From assembly GCF_005280295.1 (NCBI RefSeq), contig NZ_CP040020.1, positions 2,728,001-2,792,000 on the forward strand: DNA of 64,000 bases. The letters are read 5' to 3'. This DNA is from Brevibacterium sp. CS2 (lineage in GTDB: Bacteria > Actinomycetota > Actinomycetes > Actinomycetales > Brevibacteriaceae). Below are positions 17,560-28,917 of this stretch, piece after piece. Made by a program: the position numbers and the translations under genes. Below the pieces are notes generated by a model. It saw nothing but the letters and a program-made list of their open reading frames with translations, was not told the origin of the DNA and searched no databases. Within the stretch, counting starts at the first letter, position 1. Each line of letters opens with the position of its first letter.

Positions 17560-18665
17560 CGGCGGTCGCCCGCCTCCGCGGCCGGGTCGACCGGGTCCAT
17601 GCTGTCCCCGGCTCCCGAGGCGTCCCGGCGCTCGGCGAGGACCTCACGGGACACCCGGTGGACCTCCTCGACGACGAGGCCGGGGACGGCGGGGTCGGTG
17701 GCCGGCAGCACCCCGTGGCCGAGGTTGAAGACGTGGCCGCCCGGATGGTCGAGACCGGCGCGCACGATCTGCTCCACGCGCGGCCGCAGCACCTCCCACG
17801 GGGCGAACAGCATCGCCGGGTCGAGGTTGCCCTGGAGCGCCTGGCCGGGCTGCACCCGGGCCGAGGCGGCGGCGAGGTCGACGCGGAAGTCCACACCCAT
17901 GACGGTGGAGCCGGCCTCGGACATCGGGGCCAGCAGCTCCCCGGTCTGCACACCGAAGTGGAAGCTCGGGACGTCGTGGCGGCTCAGCGCTGCGAACACC
18001 TCCTGCGAGTGCGGGAGCACGGCGGCGCGGTAGTCCTGCGGGCCGAGGTAACCGGCCCAGGAATCGAAGAGCTGGAAGGCGCGGGCGCCGGCGGACAGCT
18101 GCACGTCGATGAAGGTCGCCGACATCCGGCCGAGCTTGGCGAGGATCGCGGAGAACAGCTCCGGATCCCCGAGCATCATCGCCTTGGTCTTCTCGTGGTT
18201 GCGGCTCGGCCCGCCCTCGATGAGGTAGCTCGCCACCGTGAACGGCGCGCCGGCGAACCCGATGAGCGGGGTGTCGCCGAGCTCCGCGACGATCCGGGTG
18301 ACGGATTCGGTGATGTCGGACAGCGCCTCGGCGTCGAGCTCGGGCAGCCGGTCGAGGTCGGCGCGGGTGCGCACGGGGGTGCTGATGACGGGTCCGACCC
18401 CGGGCTCGATGACGACGTCGACACCGGCGGCCTGGAGCGGGACGACGATGTCGGAGAAGAAGATCGCGGCGTCCACGCCGTGCCGACGGACCGGCTGCAG
18501 GGTGATCTCGGTGACGAGGTCCGGGGTGCGGCACGCCTCGAGCATCGCGTTGCCCTTCCGGAGCTCCCGGTACTCGGGGAGGGAGCGACCGGCCTGCCGC
18601 ATGAACCAGACGGGGGTGTGATCAACCGGCTGCGAGAGGGCAGCGCGTACGAGAGTCGAAGCCAT
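17556..18665 (-). CDS. hemE: Uroporphyrinogen decarboxylase
   Basis: Removes four carboxyl groups from uroporphyrinogen III to give coproporphyrinogen III. 369 residues. The family N-terminal signature is intact in PVWFMRQAGRSLPEYR, with the active-site Asp in FFSDIVVP, and GFAGAPFTVASYLIEGG and HGVLPATDP further on. The C-terminal 25 residues are a non-conserved acidic tail. It heads the hemE-hemY unit. No strong Shine-Dalgarno site is visible before the ATG at 18665, apart from GGAG two bases away. Confidence 0.95.
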   Translation of the reverse strand: MASTLVRAALSQPVDHTPVWFMRQAGRSLPEYRELRKGNAMLEACRTPDLVTEITLQPVRRHGVDAAIFFSDIVVPLQAAGVDVVIEPGVGPVISTPVRTRADLDRLPELDAEALSDITESVTRIVAELGDTPLIGFAGAPFTVASYLIEGGPSRNHEKTKAMMLGDPELFSAILAKLGRMSATFIDVQLSAGARAFQLFDSWAGYLGPQDYRAAVLPHSQEVFAALSRHDVPSFHFGVQTGELLAPMSEAGSTVMGVDFRVDLAAASARVQPGQALQGNLDPAMLFAPWEVLRPRVEQIVRAGLDHPGGHVFNLGHGVLPATDPAVPGLVVEEVHRVSREVLAERRDASGAGDSMDPVDPAAEAGDRR

Positions 18666-18782
18666 TGCTCCATGGTCTCATCTGCGCGCGGCCGGAAGAA
18701 ACCGTGTCGTACCGCAGGACCGCCCGTCTCAGAGCGGAGCCGCCCGCACCGCCGGTTCCGGGATCGGGCGCCGAGGCGCCGC

Positions 18783-19280
18783 TCAGGGCAACGGGGTGTC
18801 GGCGGTGAGGGCGTGGAAGGTGCGGTCGACATAGACGAGCGGAGGACGCGGCGCGTCGGCGAGGATCTCGCGGACCGCGGCGACGACCACGATCGACTCC
18901 CCCACCTCGACGTGCTCGAGGTGCTCGCACAGGAGGGCGGCGTGCACCCCGGGCAGCACCGGCTCGCCGCCCGGCAGGGTGCGCCAGCCCTGCTCGGGGG
19001 TGAAGCGCGGAGCACCGGGCACGGCGAAGGACCGGGCGATCTCGACCTGGTCGGCGCTGAGCAGGTTGACGACGAAGGACGGAGCCGCGAGCACGCGGGA
19101 GGCCGAGCCGCGCCGCGAGGTCACGGAGAACAGCAGCGCCGGGGGCGCCGCGGACACGCTGGCCACGCTCGACACCGTGAGACCGACCGGCCCGTCCGGT
19201 GAGGCCGCGCTGATCACCGCCACCCCGGCGGGGTGATGACGGAACGCGTGCTTGAACGCCTCGGGGTCGAGCTGGTTCAC
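18783..19280 (-). CDS. Flavin reductase family protein
   Basis: A 165-residue flavin-binding split-barrel protein. The N-terminal AFRHHPAGVAVISA and VSSVASVSAAPPALLFSV are the usual flavin-binding blocks, and FVVNLLSADQ follows. Relatives supply reduced FMN or FAD to monooxygenases. No partner monooxygenase is nearby, so the role is open. It lies upstream of hemE on the same strand with a 117-base gap, so co-transcription is possible but not shown. Confidence 0.85.
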   Translation of the reverse strand: MNQLDPEAFKHAFRHHPAGVAVISAASPDGPVGLTVSSVASVSAAPPALLFSVTSRRGSASRVLAAPSFVVNLLSADQVEIARSFAVPGAPRFTPEQGWRTLPGGEPVLPGVHAALLCEHLEHVEVGESIVVVAAVREILADAPRPPLVYVDRTFHALTADTPLP

Positions 19281-19416
19281 GGGTGCGGTCTCCTTCGCAG
19301 CGGCTGGACGGATGGTTCGAGGGGTGCCCTCGCTCCCCCAACGCCGCGCACCGGGTCCGGCATTCCCGCCGCCCGGCGCCTCGGCGTGGATGCTAGGACA
19401 TGTCCGCGTCGTTGCC

Positions 19417-19422
19417 TACTCT
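19417..19422 (+). promoter_or_regulatory. -10 hexamer of the DUF3000 leaderless promoter
   Basis: TACTCT is followed by six bases (GGACTC) and the GTG at 19429. No ribosome-binding site is present, which supports a leaderless transcript and decides between GTG 19429 and the in-frame ATG at 19390. Confidence 0.55.
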
Positions 19423-19428
19423 GGACTC

Positions 19429-20043
19429 GTGGTCATCCCGTCTCCGCTCAATCGCACGCCCGAACCGTTCGCGCGCGCCTCGACCGTGCTCCGCGAGGTG
19501 ACCGGCCGCCCCCACGTGTCGATCTCCGAGATCCCGGCCCCGGGCAAGCTCGCCCCCTACGCCCTCGCCCTCGGGGCCGAGGTCCGCGCCGAGGACCACC
19601 CGGTCGTGCCCGCCGACGACGACGTCGACGAGCTCGCCACCGGACGCGTCGTCGTCCTCTACGACCCCGACCGTCCGAGCGAGTGGGACGGGGAGTTCCG
19701 AGTGGTGAGCTACATCCGCGCGGAGCTCGAGCACGAGCTCGGCCACGAGGCCATGCTCGGCTCCGTCGCCTGGTCCTGGCTCACCGAGGCCCTCGAGACG
19801 AACGGCTGCGAGGTGCGCAGCATCGGCGGCACCACCACCCGCGTGCTCTCGGAGAGCTTCGGCACGCTCGCCGGGCGGCCCTCGACGATCGACCTCGAGT
19901 TCCGGGGCTCGTGGACCCCGGTGATGGAGGAGCCGGAGGAGATCGCCGACCACCTGACCGCGTGGATCGACCTCCTGTGCACCGTCGCCGGCCTCCCACC
20001 GCTGCCCGAGGGCGTCACTCCCCTACCGGGGCGCCGCCGGTGA
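19429..20043 (+). CDS. DUF3000 family protein
   Basis: A 204-residue actinobacterial protein of unknown function. The conserved N-terminal segment reads ISEIPAPGKLAPYALALGAE, and a second block is WDGEFRVVSYIRAELEHELG, followed by SVAWSWLTEAL. No transmembrane helix or known catalytic motif is visible. Its stop overlaps the start of rnd (GTGA); this pairing is common in the phylum and hints at a link to RNA metabolism, which is inference only. Confidence 0.85.
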   Translation: MVIPSPLNRTPEPFARASTVLREVTGRPHVSISEIPAPGKLAPYALALGAEVRAEDHPVVPADDDVDELATGRVVVLYDPDRPSEWDGEFRVVSYIRAELEHELGHEAMLGSVAWSWLTEALETNGCEVRSIGGTTTRVLSESFGTLAGRPSTIDLEFRGSWTPVMEEPEEIADHLTAWIDLLCTVAGLPPLPEGVTPLPGRRR

Positions 20044-21245
20044 GCTCCCACCACACCGACGAATCCCTGCCGCTGCTGTCCGCCCCCGCGGACGGGGTGC
20101 CCGACATCGTCGACACCCCGGACGCCCTCGCCGCGGCGGTCCGCGACCTGGCCGCCGGCACCGGTGCGGTGGCCGTCGACGCCGAGCGCGCCTCGGGCAT
20201 CCGCTACGGCGGGCGCGCCTTCCTCATCCAGCTGCGCCGCGCGGGCGCCGGGACGATCCTCATCGACCCCGAGGCGCTGCCGGACCTGTCCACGGTCGAC
20301 GACGCCCTGCGCGGCGCCGAATGGGTGCTCCACGCCTCGACCCAGGACCTCCCCTGCCTCGCCGAGCGCGGGATGCGCCCCGACGCCCTGTTCGACACCG
20401 AGCTCGCCGCGCGCATGCTCGACTTCGAACGCTTCGGACTCGCCGCGGTCGTCGGCGAGACGCTCGGCGTCCGCCTGGCGAAGGAGCACTCGAACGTCGA
20501 CTGGTCGGGCCGTCCGCTGCCGCGCGACTGGCTGACCTACGCCGCGCTCGACGTCGAGCTCCTCATCGAGGTCAGCGACATCCTCCAGGCGCAGCTCCAA
20601 GAGACCGGCAAGGCCGAGTTCGCACAGCAGGAGTTCGACCACCTCCTCGACTTCACCCCCAACGTCTACGCGGAGCCGTGGCGCCGCGTGCAGGGCCTGG
20701 GCTCGGTGAAATCCCGCCGCGGCCTGGCGCGCGTCCGGTCCCTGTGGACAGCCCGGGACCGGGTCGCCGCCGCGCAGGACCTCGCACCGAGCCAGATCCT
20801 GCGCGACCGCCACCTCATCGCACTCGTCGGCATCGATGCCCGCACTCCCGACGACCTGCGGCGCGTCCCGGGCGTACCCGGGATGGACCGCTCGGCGCGC
20901 CTGCGCTGGCACAAGGCCCTGAGCGATGCCGACGCCCTGCCCGAGGCCGAGCTCCCCGATCACCGCTCCGCGGACGCCGAGGCACCCGCCGAGGTCGACC
21001 GGAACCGCGTCAAGGCGCGCCTCGATCTCATGAAGCCCGCCGTCCAGGAGGTCGCGCGGGACCTGCAGATGCCGCACGAGGTCGTCCTCACCCCGCGCCA
21101 CGTCAAGACTCTCGCCGGCCGGCGCACCATCGGGGACGAACAGGCCGTCGCAGCGTTCCTCGCCGAGCGCGGCGCCCGGCCCTGGCAGATCGAGGCGACG
21201 GCCGGAGTGCTCGCCCGGGCCGCCGCCGAGGCCGACCGGGACTGA
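20040..21245 (+). CDS. rnd: Ribonuclease D-like 3'-5' exonuclease with HRDC domain
   Basis: A 401-residue DEDD-family exonuclease. The catalytic acids are visible in AVDAERASG (ExoI), LHASTQDLPCL (ExoII) and YAALDVELLIEV (ExoIII with the Tyr of the DEDDy class). An HRDC domain follows at about residues 210-290, then a second helical domain with LTPRHVKTLAGRR. The role is trimming of stable RNA 3' ends. The GTG at 20040 overlaps the upstream stop. The C-terminal domain is longer than in the E. coli enzyme, as is typical for actinobacteria. Confidence 0.9.
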   Translation: MSSHHTDESLPLLSAPADGVPDIVDTPDALAAAVRDLAAGTGAVAVDAERASGIRYGGRAFLIQLRRAGAGTILIDPEALPDLSTVDDALRGAEWVLHASTQDLPCLAERGMRPDALFDTELAARMLDFERFGLAAVVGETLGVRLAKEHSNVDWSGRPLPRDWLTYAALDVELLIEVSDILQAQLQETGKAEFAQQEFDHLLDFTPNVYAEPWRRVQGLGSVKSRRGLARVRSLWTARDRVAAAQDLAPSQILRDRHLIALVGIDARTPDDLRRVPGVPGMDRSARLRWHKALSDADALPEAELPDHRSADAEAPAEVDRNRVKARLDLMKPAVQEVARDLQMPHEVVLTPRHVKTLAGRRTIGDEQAVAAFLAERGARPWQIEATAGVLARAAAEADRD

Positions 21246-21267
21246 TCGGGTCGACGTCTCCGGCGGG

Positions 21268-23208
21268 TCAGCCGGTGCGGGTCGCGGTGCGCTCGACGCG
21301 GTCGACGATGTCGGCCGGGAGGATCCTCAGGATCTTGTCGACCATGTCCGGCACCGCGAGGCCGGCGTACTCGAGGATCTCGTCCCGGGTGCCGTGGGGC
21401 AGGAACTCGTCGGGCACCCCGAGCTCGAGCACCCCGGTGCGCGAGTCGTCGTCGCGCAGGTCCTGGCGGATCTGCGAGCCGATGCCCCCGATCTTCACCC
21501 CGTCCTCGATGACGGCGACGAGCGCGTGCTCCTTGCCCATGTCGAGCACCGACTCCGGCACGGGCAGCACCCAGCGGGGGTCGACCACGGTGGTGCCGAT
21601 GCCCTGGGCGCGGAGTGCCTCCGACACGGCGAGCGCGCGATCGGCGAGCGCGCCGACGGACACGATGAGGACGTCGGCGGGCAGGCTCGCGGGCGTCTCG
21701 GCGAGCACGTCGACCCCGTCGGCGGTGCGGCGCAGGGCAGCGATCTCGGTGCCGACGGTGCCGCGGGAGAACCGCACGACGGTCGGGGCGTCGGACACCT
21801 CGACGGCCTCGCGGAACTCCTCGGCCAGGCGGGTCGCGTCGCGCGGGGCGGCGAGCCGGAGCCCGGGGACGATCTGGAGCATCGCCATGTCCCAGATGCC
21901 GTGGTGGCTCGCGCCGTCGGGACCGGTGACCCCGGCCCGGTCGAGGACGAAGGTCACCCCCTGCCGGTGGAGGGCGACATCCATGAGGAGCTGGTCGAAC
22001 GCCCGGTTGAGGAAGGTCGCGTAGAGGCACACGACGGGGTGGAGCCCGCCGTAGGACAGACCGGCGGCCGAGGCCACGGCGTGCTGCTCGGCGATGCCGA
22101 CGTCGAACACCCGGTCGGGGAACTCGGCGGCGAACTTCTCCAGGCCCACGGGCATGAGCATGGCGGCGGTGATCGCGACGAGGTCGGTGCGGGTGCGGGC
22201 GATCTCGACGATCTCGGAGCCGAACACCGAGGTCCACGAGGTGCCCGTCGAGGGCTGGGAGCGGCCGGTCAGCGGGTCGATGACGCCGACGGCGTGGAAC
22301 TGGTCGGCCTCGTCCTCGATCGCCGGGGCGTAGCCGTGGCCCTTCTGGGTGATCGCGTGGACGATGATCGGGCCCTGGTCGAAGTTCTTCGCCCGGGTGA
22401 GCGTCTTCTCCATGCTCTCGAGGTCGTGACCGTCGACGGGGCCGAGGTACTTGATCCCGAGCTCGTCGAACATCCCGGTCGCCGGTGCCGCGACCATGTC
22501 CTTGAGGCCCTTCTTCATCCCGTGCATCGCAGTGTAGGCGGCGCGCCCGGGAGGACCGGACTGCTGCAGGCGGTCGCGCCCCCAGCTCAGCAGCTTCTCG
22601 TAGTTCGAGCTCGCGCGCAGCGAGTCGAGGTGCGCGGCGAACCCGCCGACGGTGGGTGCGTAGGAGCGCCCGTTGTCGTTGACGACGATGATGAGGCGGC
22701 GCGGCGGCTGGGAGCTGTCGGCGGCGATGTTGTTGAGCGCCTCCCAGGCCATGCCGCCGGTCAGCGCCCCGTCGCCGATGACGACGACGACGCTGCGCTC
22801 GGACTCGCCCTTGAGCTGGTGGGCCTTGGCGATGCCGTCGCCCCAGGACAGGGCCGCCGAGGCGTGGGAGTTCTCGATGATGTCGTGCTCGCTCTCGGCC
22901 CGCGAGGGGTAGCCGGAGAGCCCGTCGCGCTGGCGCAGCGTGTCGAACTGCGCGTAGCGACCGGTGAGGAGCTTGTGGACGTAGGTCTGGTGGCCGACGT
23001 CGAAGAGGATCGTGTCGCACGGTGAGTCGAAGACGCGGTGGATCGCGGTGGTGAGCTCGACGACCCCGAGGTTCGGCCCCAGGTGCCCGCCGGTGCCGGC
23101 AACCGTGGTGATGAGCGTGTCGCGGATCTCCTTGGTGAGCACCTGGCACTCGGCGTCCGACAGCGCCTTGAGGTCTGCCGGGGAGGTGATGGTCTCCAGG
23201 AAAGTCAT
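21268..23208 (-). CDS. dxs: 1-deoxy-D-xylulose-5-phosphate synthase
   Basis: Thiamine-diphosphate enzyme that joins pyruvate and glyceraldehyde 3-phosphate, first step of the methylerythritol phosphate route to isoprenoids. 646 residues. [15 protein letters not shown] and [11 protein letters not shown] at the N terminus, the thiamine motif [25 protein letters not shown], and [15 protein letters not shown] with the conserved Glu are all present. The start at 23208 fits the family; GAAGGAG lies 11 bases upstream. It is functionally linked to uppS in the same window. Confidence 0.95.
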   Translation of the reverse strand: MTFLETITSPADLKALSDAECQVLTKEIRDTLITTVAGTGGHLGPNLGVVELTTAIHRVFDSPCDTILFDVGHQTYVHKLLTGRYAQFDTLRQRDGLSGYPSRAESEHDIIENSHASAALSWGDGIAKAHQLKGESERSVVVVIGDGALTGGMAWEALNNIAADSSQPPRRLIIVVNDNGRSYAPTVGGFAAHLDSLRASSNYEKLLSWGRDRLQQSGPPGRAAYTAMHGMKKGLKDMVAAPATGMFDELGIKYLGPVDGHDLESMEKTLTRAKNFDQGPIIVHAITQKGHGYAPAIEDEADQFHAVGVIDPLTGRSQPSTGTSWTSVFGSEIVEIARTRTDLVAITAAMLMPVGLEKFAAEFPDRVFDVGIAEQHAVASAAGLSYGGLHPVVCLYATFLNRAFDQLLMDVALHRQGVTFVLDRAGVTGPDGASHHGIWDMAMLQIVPGLRLAAPRDATRLAEEFREAVEVSDAPTVVRFSRGTVGTEIAALRRTADGVDVLAETPASLPADVLIVSVGALADRALAVSEALRAQGIGTTVVDPRWVLPVPESVLDMGKEHALVAVIEDGVKIGGIGSQIRQDLRDDDSRTGVLELGVPDEFLPHGTRDEILEYAGLAVPDMVDKILRILPADIVDRVERTATRTG

Positions 23209-23428
23209 TCGCGGGTTCGCTCCTTCGGGTGCGCCGGGTAGGGGCACGACTGTCGAAATGTTCGTCCAAGCGTAGCAATCCTACTGCCCGCTTCCTGGGT
23301 GGACGCCCAGGCCGCGGGGCATGGCGGGGTGTGCGATGCGCGATGTGCGCAGGATCGGATCACGGCGGACCGCGGCCGAGGCGCACACTGGGAGGAGCAG
23401 CGACGCACCCCGACCACTGGAGGACCCC

Positions 23429-23977
23429 ATGCGCTCGGTCGTCATCACCCAGAACATCACCGCGGACGGCTCGATCGAGATGCTCGACGACTGGTTCGAC
23501 CCGTCCGGGATGCCGGAGACCGGGGAGCTGTTCGAGCTCAACCAGGAGCAGGACGGCGCCTGCGACCTCGTGCTGCTCGGCCGGTGCACCTTCGAGGACT
23601 TCCGCGGGTATTGGCCGGGCGCCGACGATGCGGCGGGGATCTCGGACTACCTCGAGTCCGTCGACAAGGTCGTCGTCTCCCGCACGCTCACCGAGCCCGG
23701 GTGGCAGAACACGACGGTCGTGCGCGACCCGCTCACCGCGGTCCGCGAGCTGCGGGAGCGCGACGGCGGCGAGATCGTCATCACCGGGAGCATCTCCGTG
23801 TGCCACGCGCTGCTGCGCGCCGGGCTGGTCGATGAGATCCGGTTCTACGAGTACCCCTGGGCGCAGGGGCGCGGCCGGCGCCTGTTCCCCGCCGACTGCG
23901 CCCCCGGCAGGCTCACGCTCCTCGAATCCCGGCTCCTCGACGGCATCATGCCCTACCGCTCCTACCGGATCGGGTGA
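23429..23977 (+). CDS. Dihydrofolate reductase family protein (RibD-C fold)
   Basis: A 182-residue single-domain reductase-like protein. ITQNITADGSIEMLDDW near the N terminus, CDLVLLGRCTFEDFRGYW, and the nucleotide loop in GGEIVITGSISVCHALL match small DHFR/RibD-C proteins such as YyaP or YwjB. The substrate is unknown. TGGAGG lies five bases before the ATG. It stands alone, divergent from dxs and convergent to the AbiE genes. Confidence 0.85.
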   Translation: MRSVVITQNITADGSIEMLDDWFDPSGMPETGELFELNQEQDGACDLVLLGRCTFEDFRGYWPGADDAAGISDYLESVDKVVVSRTLTEPGWQNTTVVRDPLTAVRELRERDGGEIVITGSISVCHALLRAGLVDEIRFYEYPWAQGRGRRLFPADCAPGRLTLLESRLLDGIMPYRSYRIG

Positions 23978-24049
23978 GGGCGGACCCGGAATCGCGGCGG
24001 TCGCGGCGGCGCATGGTGGCCTGCTCGTCCGCCTGCAATCGGGTGGCGT

Positions 24050-24859
24050 TCACGTCGAAGCGCGGGACTCGATCTCCGTGATCACCCGCTCGAGCCACTC
24101 CCGCGCAGCGGCGATGTCGACCAGTACCGGTGTGCTGCCGTCGACCTCCGTCTCCTGACGCGCTTCGTCGTAGGCGACTCCCCAGTCGTCCATCGGCCGC
24201 AGCGGAAGCGGCGGCCACTGCTGTGCGCGACGGAACTCCAGGTCGTGCGCTCGGACGAAGTCGGGGTCCGTCACTGCGTGGATCTTCTGTGCGATCTGGT
24301 GCTCCAGGTCGATGAGTTCGACCGGCCGCAGCTCGCCGTCGATACTCCGTCGGGAGTGAGCACGGGGTTCGATCTCTGGGTCGGACACCTCGACGTCCAG
24401 TCCGGCCCATTCCCGGCCGAGGAACGACAGTGTGACCCGGTGGGGATGCATGACGTACTGAGGTCGGGCGAGCCCGGGATCGTGCACCCGTCCGAGCCGC
24501 AGCGCGCCGGTGAACGCCACGCGGTCCGGCGCTTCGGGGTTCGCGCGCAGAGCTCTCGTCGAGGCGGGCACCGCGCCCCAGCCGTGGGCCAGCCGCGCAC
24601 GGAACTCCTCCTCGAAGCTCGCACCCCGGTCCCGGGTGGAGACATCCAGATCGGCGGTGGCCCGAGTGCCGCGCTCTCCCATCCTCAGTTTGATCCCCAT
24701 TCCTCCTTTGATCGCCACGGCGTCGGGCAACATCTGCGACACGACGAGAGTGCAGAGCATAAGGCGGACGCGGGCGATGGTAACTCGCTGCTCGCGCGCG
24801 ATGTCCGCGAGTCGGCGGTTGAGCTGTGCGATGTTCAGCGGCGGGGTCACGGCTCTCAT
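24050..24859 (-). CDS. AbiEii-type nucleotidyltransferase toxin
   Basis: A 269-residue protein of the AbiEii/AbiGii toxin family, the effector of type IV toxin-antitoxin and abortive-infection modules. The nucleotidyltransferase core is visible: KGGMGIKLRMGE with the Gly pair and Lys, then ATADLDVSTRD with the DxD metal motif, and the later block EHQIAQKIHAV. Known members transfer nucleotides to tRNA acceptor ends. The ATG at 24859 overlaps the antitoxin stop, as expected for a coupled pair. No phage or integrase gene is nearby. Confidence 0.88.
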   Translation of the reverse strand: MRAVTPPLNIAQLNRRLADIAREQRVTIARVRLMLCTLVVSQMLPDAVAIKGGMGIKLRMGERGTRATADLDVSTRDRGASFEEEFRARLAHGWGAVPASTRALRANPEAPDRVAFTGALRLGRVHDPGLARPQYVMHPHRVTLSFLGREWAGLDVEVSDPEIEPRAHSRRSIDGELRPVELIDLEHQIAQKIHAVTDPDFVRAHDLEFRRAQQWPPLPLRPMDDWGVAYDEARQETEVDGSTPVLVDIAAAREWLERVITEIESRAST

Positions 24860-25401
24860 GCGCCGACGCTCCTGCTCGACGGGTCGGTGAAGTCCCGTTC
24901 CGCGATGAGCTCGCGACGACGGGCCTCGGCGACGAGCGCCGTCCAGCGGTCCGGCGGCATCCGGTACCGCATGTCCTCCAGTGCGCGCCGGACAGTGGTG
25001 CCCGGGATGCCCTCGTGCTCTGTGAGATCGTCGTCTGGGATCTCCGTGCGCGCCTCGAGCTCCATCCAGTCCGGCAGCGACCGGCGCACCCGACGGCGGG
25101 TGCCCACCCGGATACGGCGCGGGTTGAAGTGTCCCAACCCCACGAGGTCGAGCACGGCTTCGCGGTGGAGGAACGCGCCCCGGCCGGCCAGCGCGACTGC
25201 TGCCGCCGGTTCGGTGAACACGGTGATCGGAATGTCTCGGTGCGCGTACACGCCCTTGCCGTAGGGCCGCAGCGCGCCGCGATGCGCGAGCTTGCGCACC
25301 TCGACCGCAGGCACGCCCGCGTCCTCGGCCTCGGCCTCGACCACGGTGACGATGCCGTGCCGCTCTGCGGCGATTTCCCACAGATCATGTCGGTAGCTCA
25401 T
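24856..25401 (-). CDS. AbiEi-type antitoxin/transcriptional regulator
   Basis: A 181-residue protein with the AbiEi winged-helix N terminus (AAERHGIVTVVEAEAEDAGV, then VRKLAHRGALRPYGKGVYAHRD) and a C-terminal domain thought to antagonise the toxin. AbiEi proteins bind inverted repeats in their own promoter; a palindrome lies 31 bases upstream of this ATG. The ATG at 25401 starts the conserved region; an in-frame extension upstream is not conserved. Confidence 0.87.
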   Translation of the reverse strand: MSYRHDLWEIAAERHGIVTVVEAEAEDAGVPAVEVRKLAHRGALRPYGKGVYAHRDIPITVFTEPAAAVALAGRGAFLHREAVLDLVGLGHFNPRRIRVGTRRRVRRSLPDWMELEARTEIPDDDLTEHEGIPGTTVRRALEDMRYRMPPDRWTALVAEARRRELIAERDFTDPSSRSVGA

Positions 25402-25431
25402 GGACACACCCCCTCGCAATGTCAATAGTGC

Positions 25432-25447
25432 ACCGTTACCGGTACGG
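25432..25447 (-). promoter_or_regulatory. Candidate AbiEi operator
   Basis: The sequence ACCGTTACCGGTACGG contains the palindrome TACCGGTA with flanking ACCG and CGGT arms, offset by one base. It sits 31-46 bases upstream of the antitoxin start, where the promoter must be. Autoregulation through inverted repeats is established for AbiEi. Confidence 0.45.
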
Positions 25448-25494
25448 TTTCGGCAGGGGCTCGCTTTCACCTCCCCCGCCCACCCGTGAATAGA

Positions 25495-25532
25495 CCGCGG
25501 GCCGGGGATCCCGAAGGATCCCCGGCCCGCGG
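25495..25532 (-). terminator. Strong terminator after acn
   Basis: A perfect 17-bp GC-rich stem with a CGAA loop (CCGCGGGCCGGGGATCC and its complement), 24 bases past the aconitase stop. It also shields the AbiE promoter from aconitase read-through. Confidence 0.8.
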
Positions 25533-25556
25533 CCATCTGCGCCTCAGCGCAGGCGA

Positions 25557-28241
<2,685 letters not shown>

Positions 28242-28342
28242 CGTGACTCCTTAAGTTCATTGGCACGCGATACCCGTTTCGCTCGGAAACCTGGCCGATG
28301 GGGCCTTTGCGCCGAATTAGGTGACACAAATGTTTCCGAAGA

Positions 28343-28360
28343 TATCTTGACGTCAAGATA
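28343..28360. promoter_or_regulatory. Perfect 18-bp palindrome upstream of acnA
   Basis: TATCTTGACGTCAAGATA is a perfect inverted repeat 102-119 bases before the acnA start. TTGACG within it could be a -35 element, so a bound repressor would block RNA polymerase. TCTTGA...TCAAGA half-sites resemble MarR-family operators; TamR of Streptomyces, a MarR-family regulator of aconitase, is the closest precedent I recall. The 338-base gap (28242-28579) otherwise holds the acnA leader and the promoter of the small membrane-protein gene; no other gene was seen in it. Confidence 0.6.
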
Positions 28361-28579
28361 AATCGTATCGCATTCGGTCCTCGGTATCCACCGCCCCGGG
28401 GGTGTCCGGAAGCGGGTTCCCCCTCGTCCGGCGGGACCGCCTGGCCCTGTGCGATCGGTGGGAAAACCCCCGGGGCGGAATCTTCCGGGGGGCGAGAATC
28501 GTTGTACGCAGTGAACACGCCGTCCCCGACCGGGCCGGCCGGCGCACCCCGCGCCCATGACCGACCACAGGAGGAACCC

Positions 28580-28795
28580 ATGGATCCCATCACTCTCGGC
28601 GCCGGCTTCGGGTTCGGCGCGCTTCTGCTCGGCCTGCTCTTCGCGTGGATCTGCCGCAAGGTGGCCCGCGGCAAGAACCGCTCGACCTTCTGGTGGGGCA
28701 TCTGGGGCTTCCTTTTCACCTGGGTCGCCCTCATCGTCGTCGCGGTGCTCGACTCCAAGGCCCCCGAGCGCGGGTCCGCCGTCTCCTACAGCTGA
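28580..28795 (+). CDS. Small two-helix membrane protein
   Basis: A 71-residue protein of unknown function with two hydrophobic segments (GFGALLLGLLFAWI and GIWGFLFTWVALIVVAVL) separated by a basic turn (CRKVARGKNRSTFWW). The Phe-Trp-Trp-Gly motif at the start of the second helix is frequent in small actinobacterial membrane proteins. AGGAGG lies six bases upstream of the ATG at 28580. It is divergent from acnA. Confidence 0.7.
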   Translation: MDPITLGAGFGFGALLLGLLFAWICRKVARGKNRSTFWWGIWGFLFTWVALIVVAVLDSKAPERGSAVSYS

Positions 28796-28917
28796 GGCCG
28801 CGCCGCCCGGCCGGGCCCTGCCGCCGGGGCCGCGAGCACAGCGCCCCATCCGAGCCTCTCGGGCGGGGTGCCGTCGTGTCCCGCCGCGCAGCACTGCCCC
28901 TCGCGGGCCGCGCAGCG

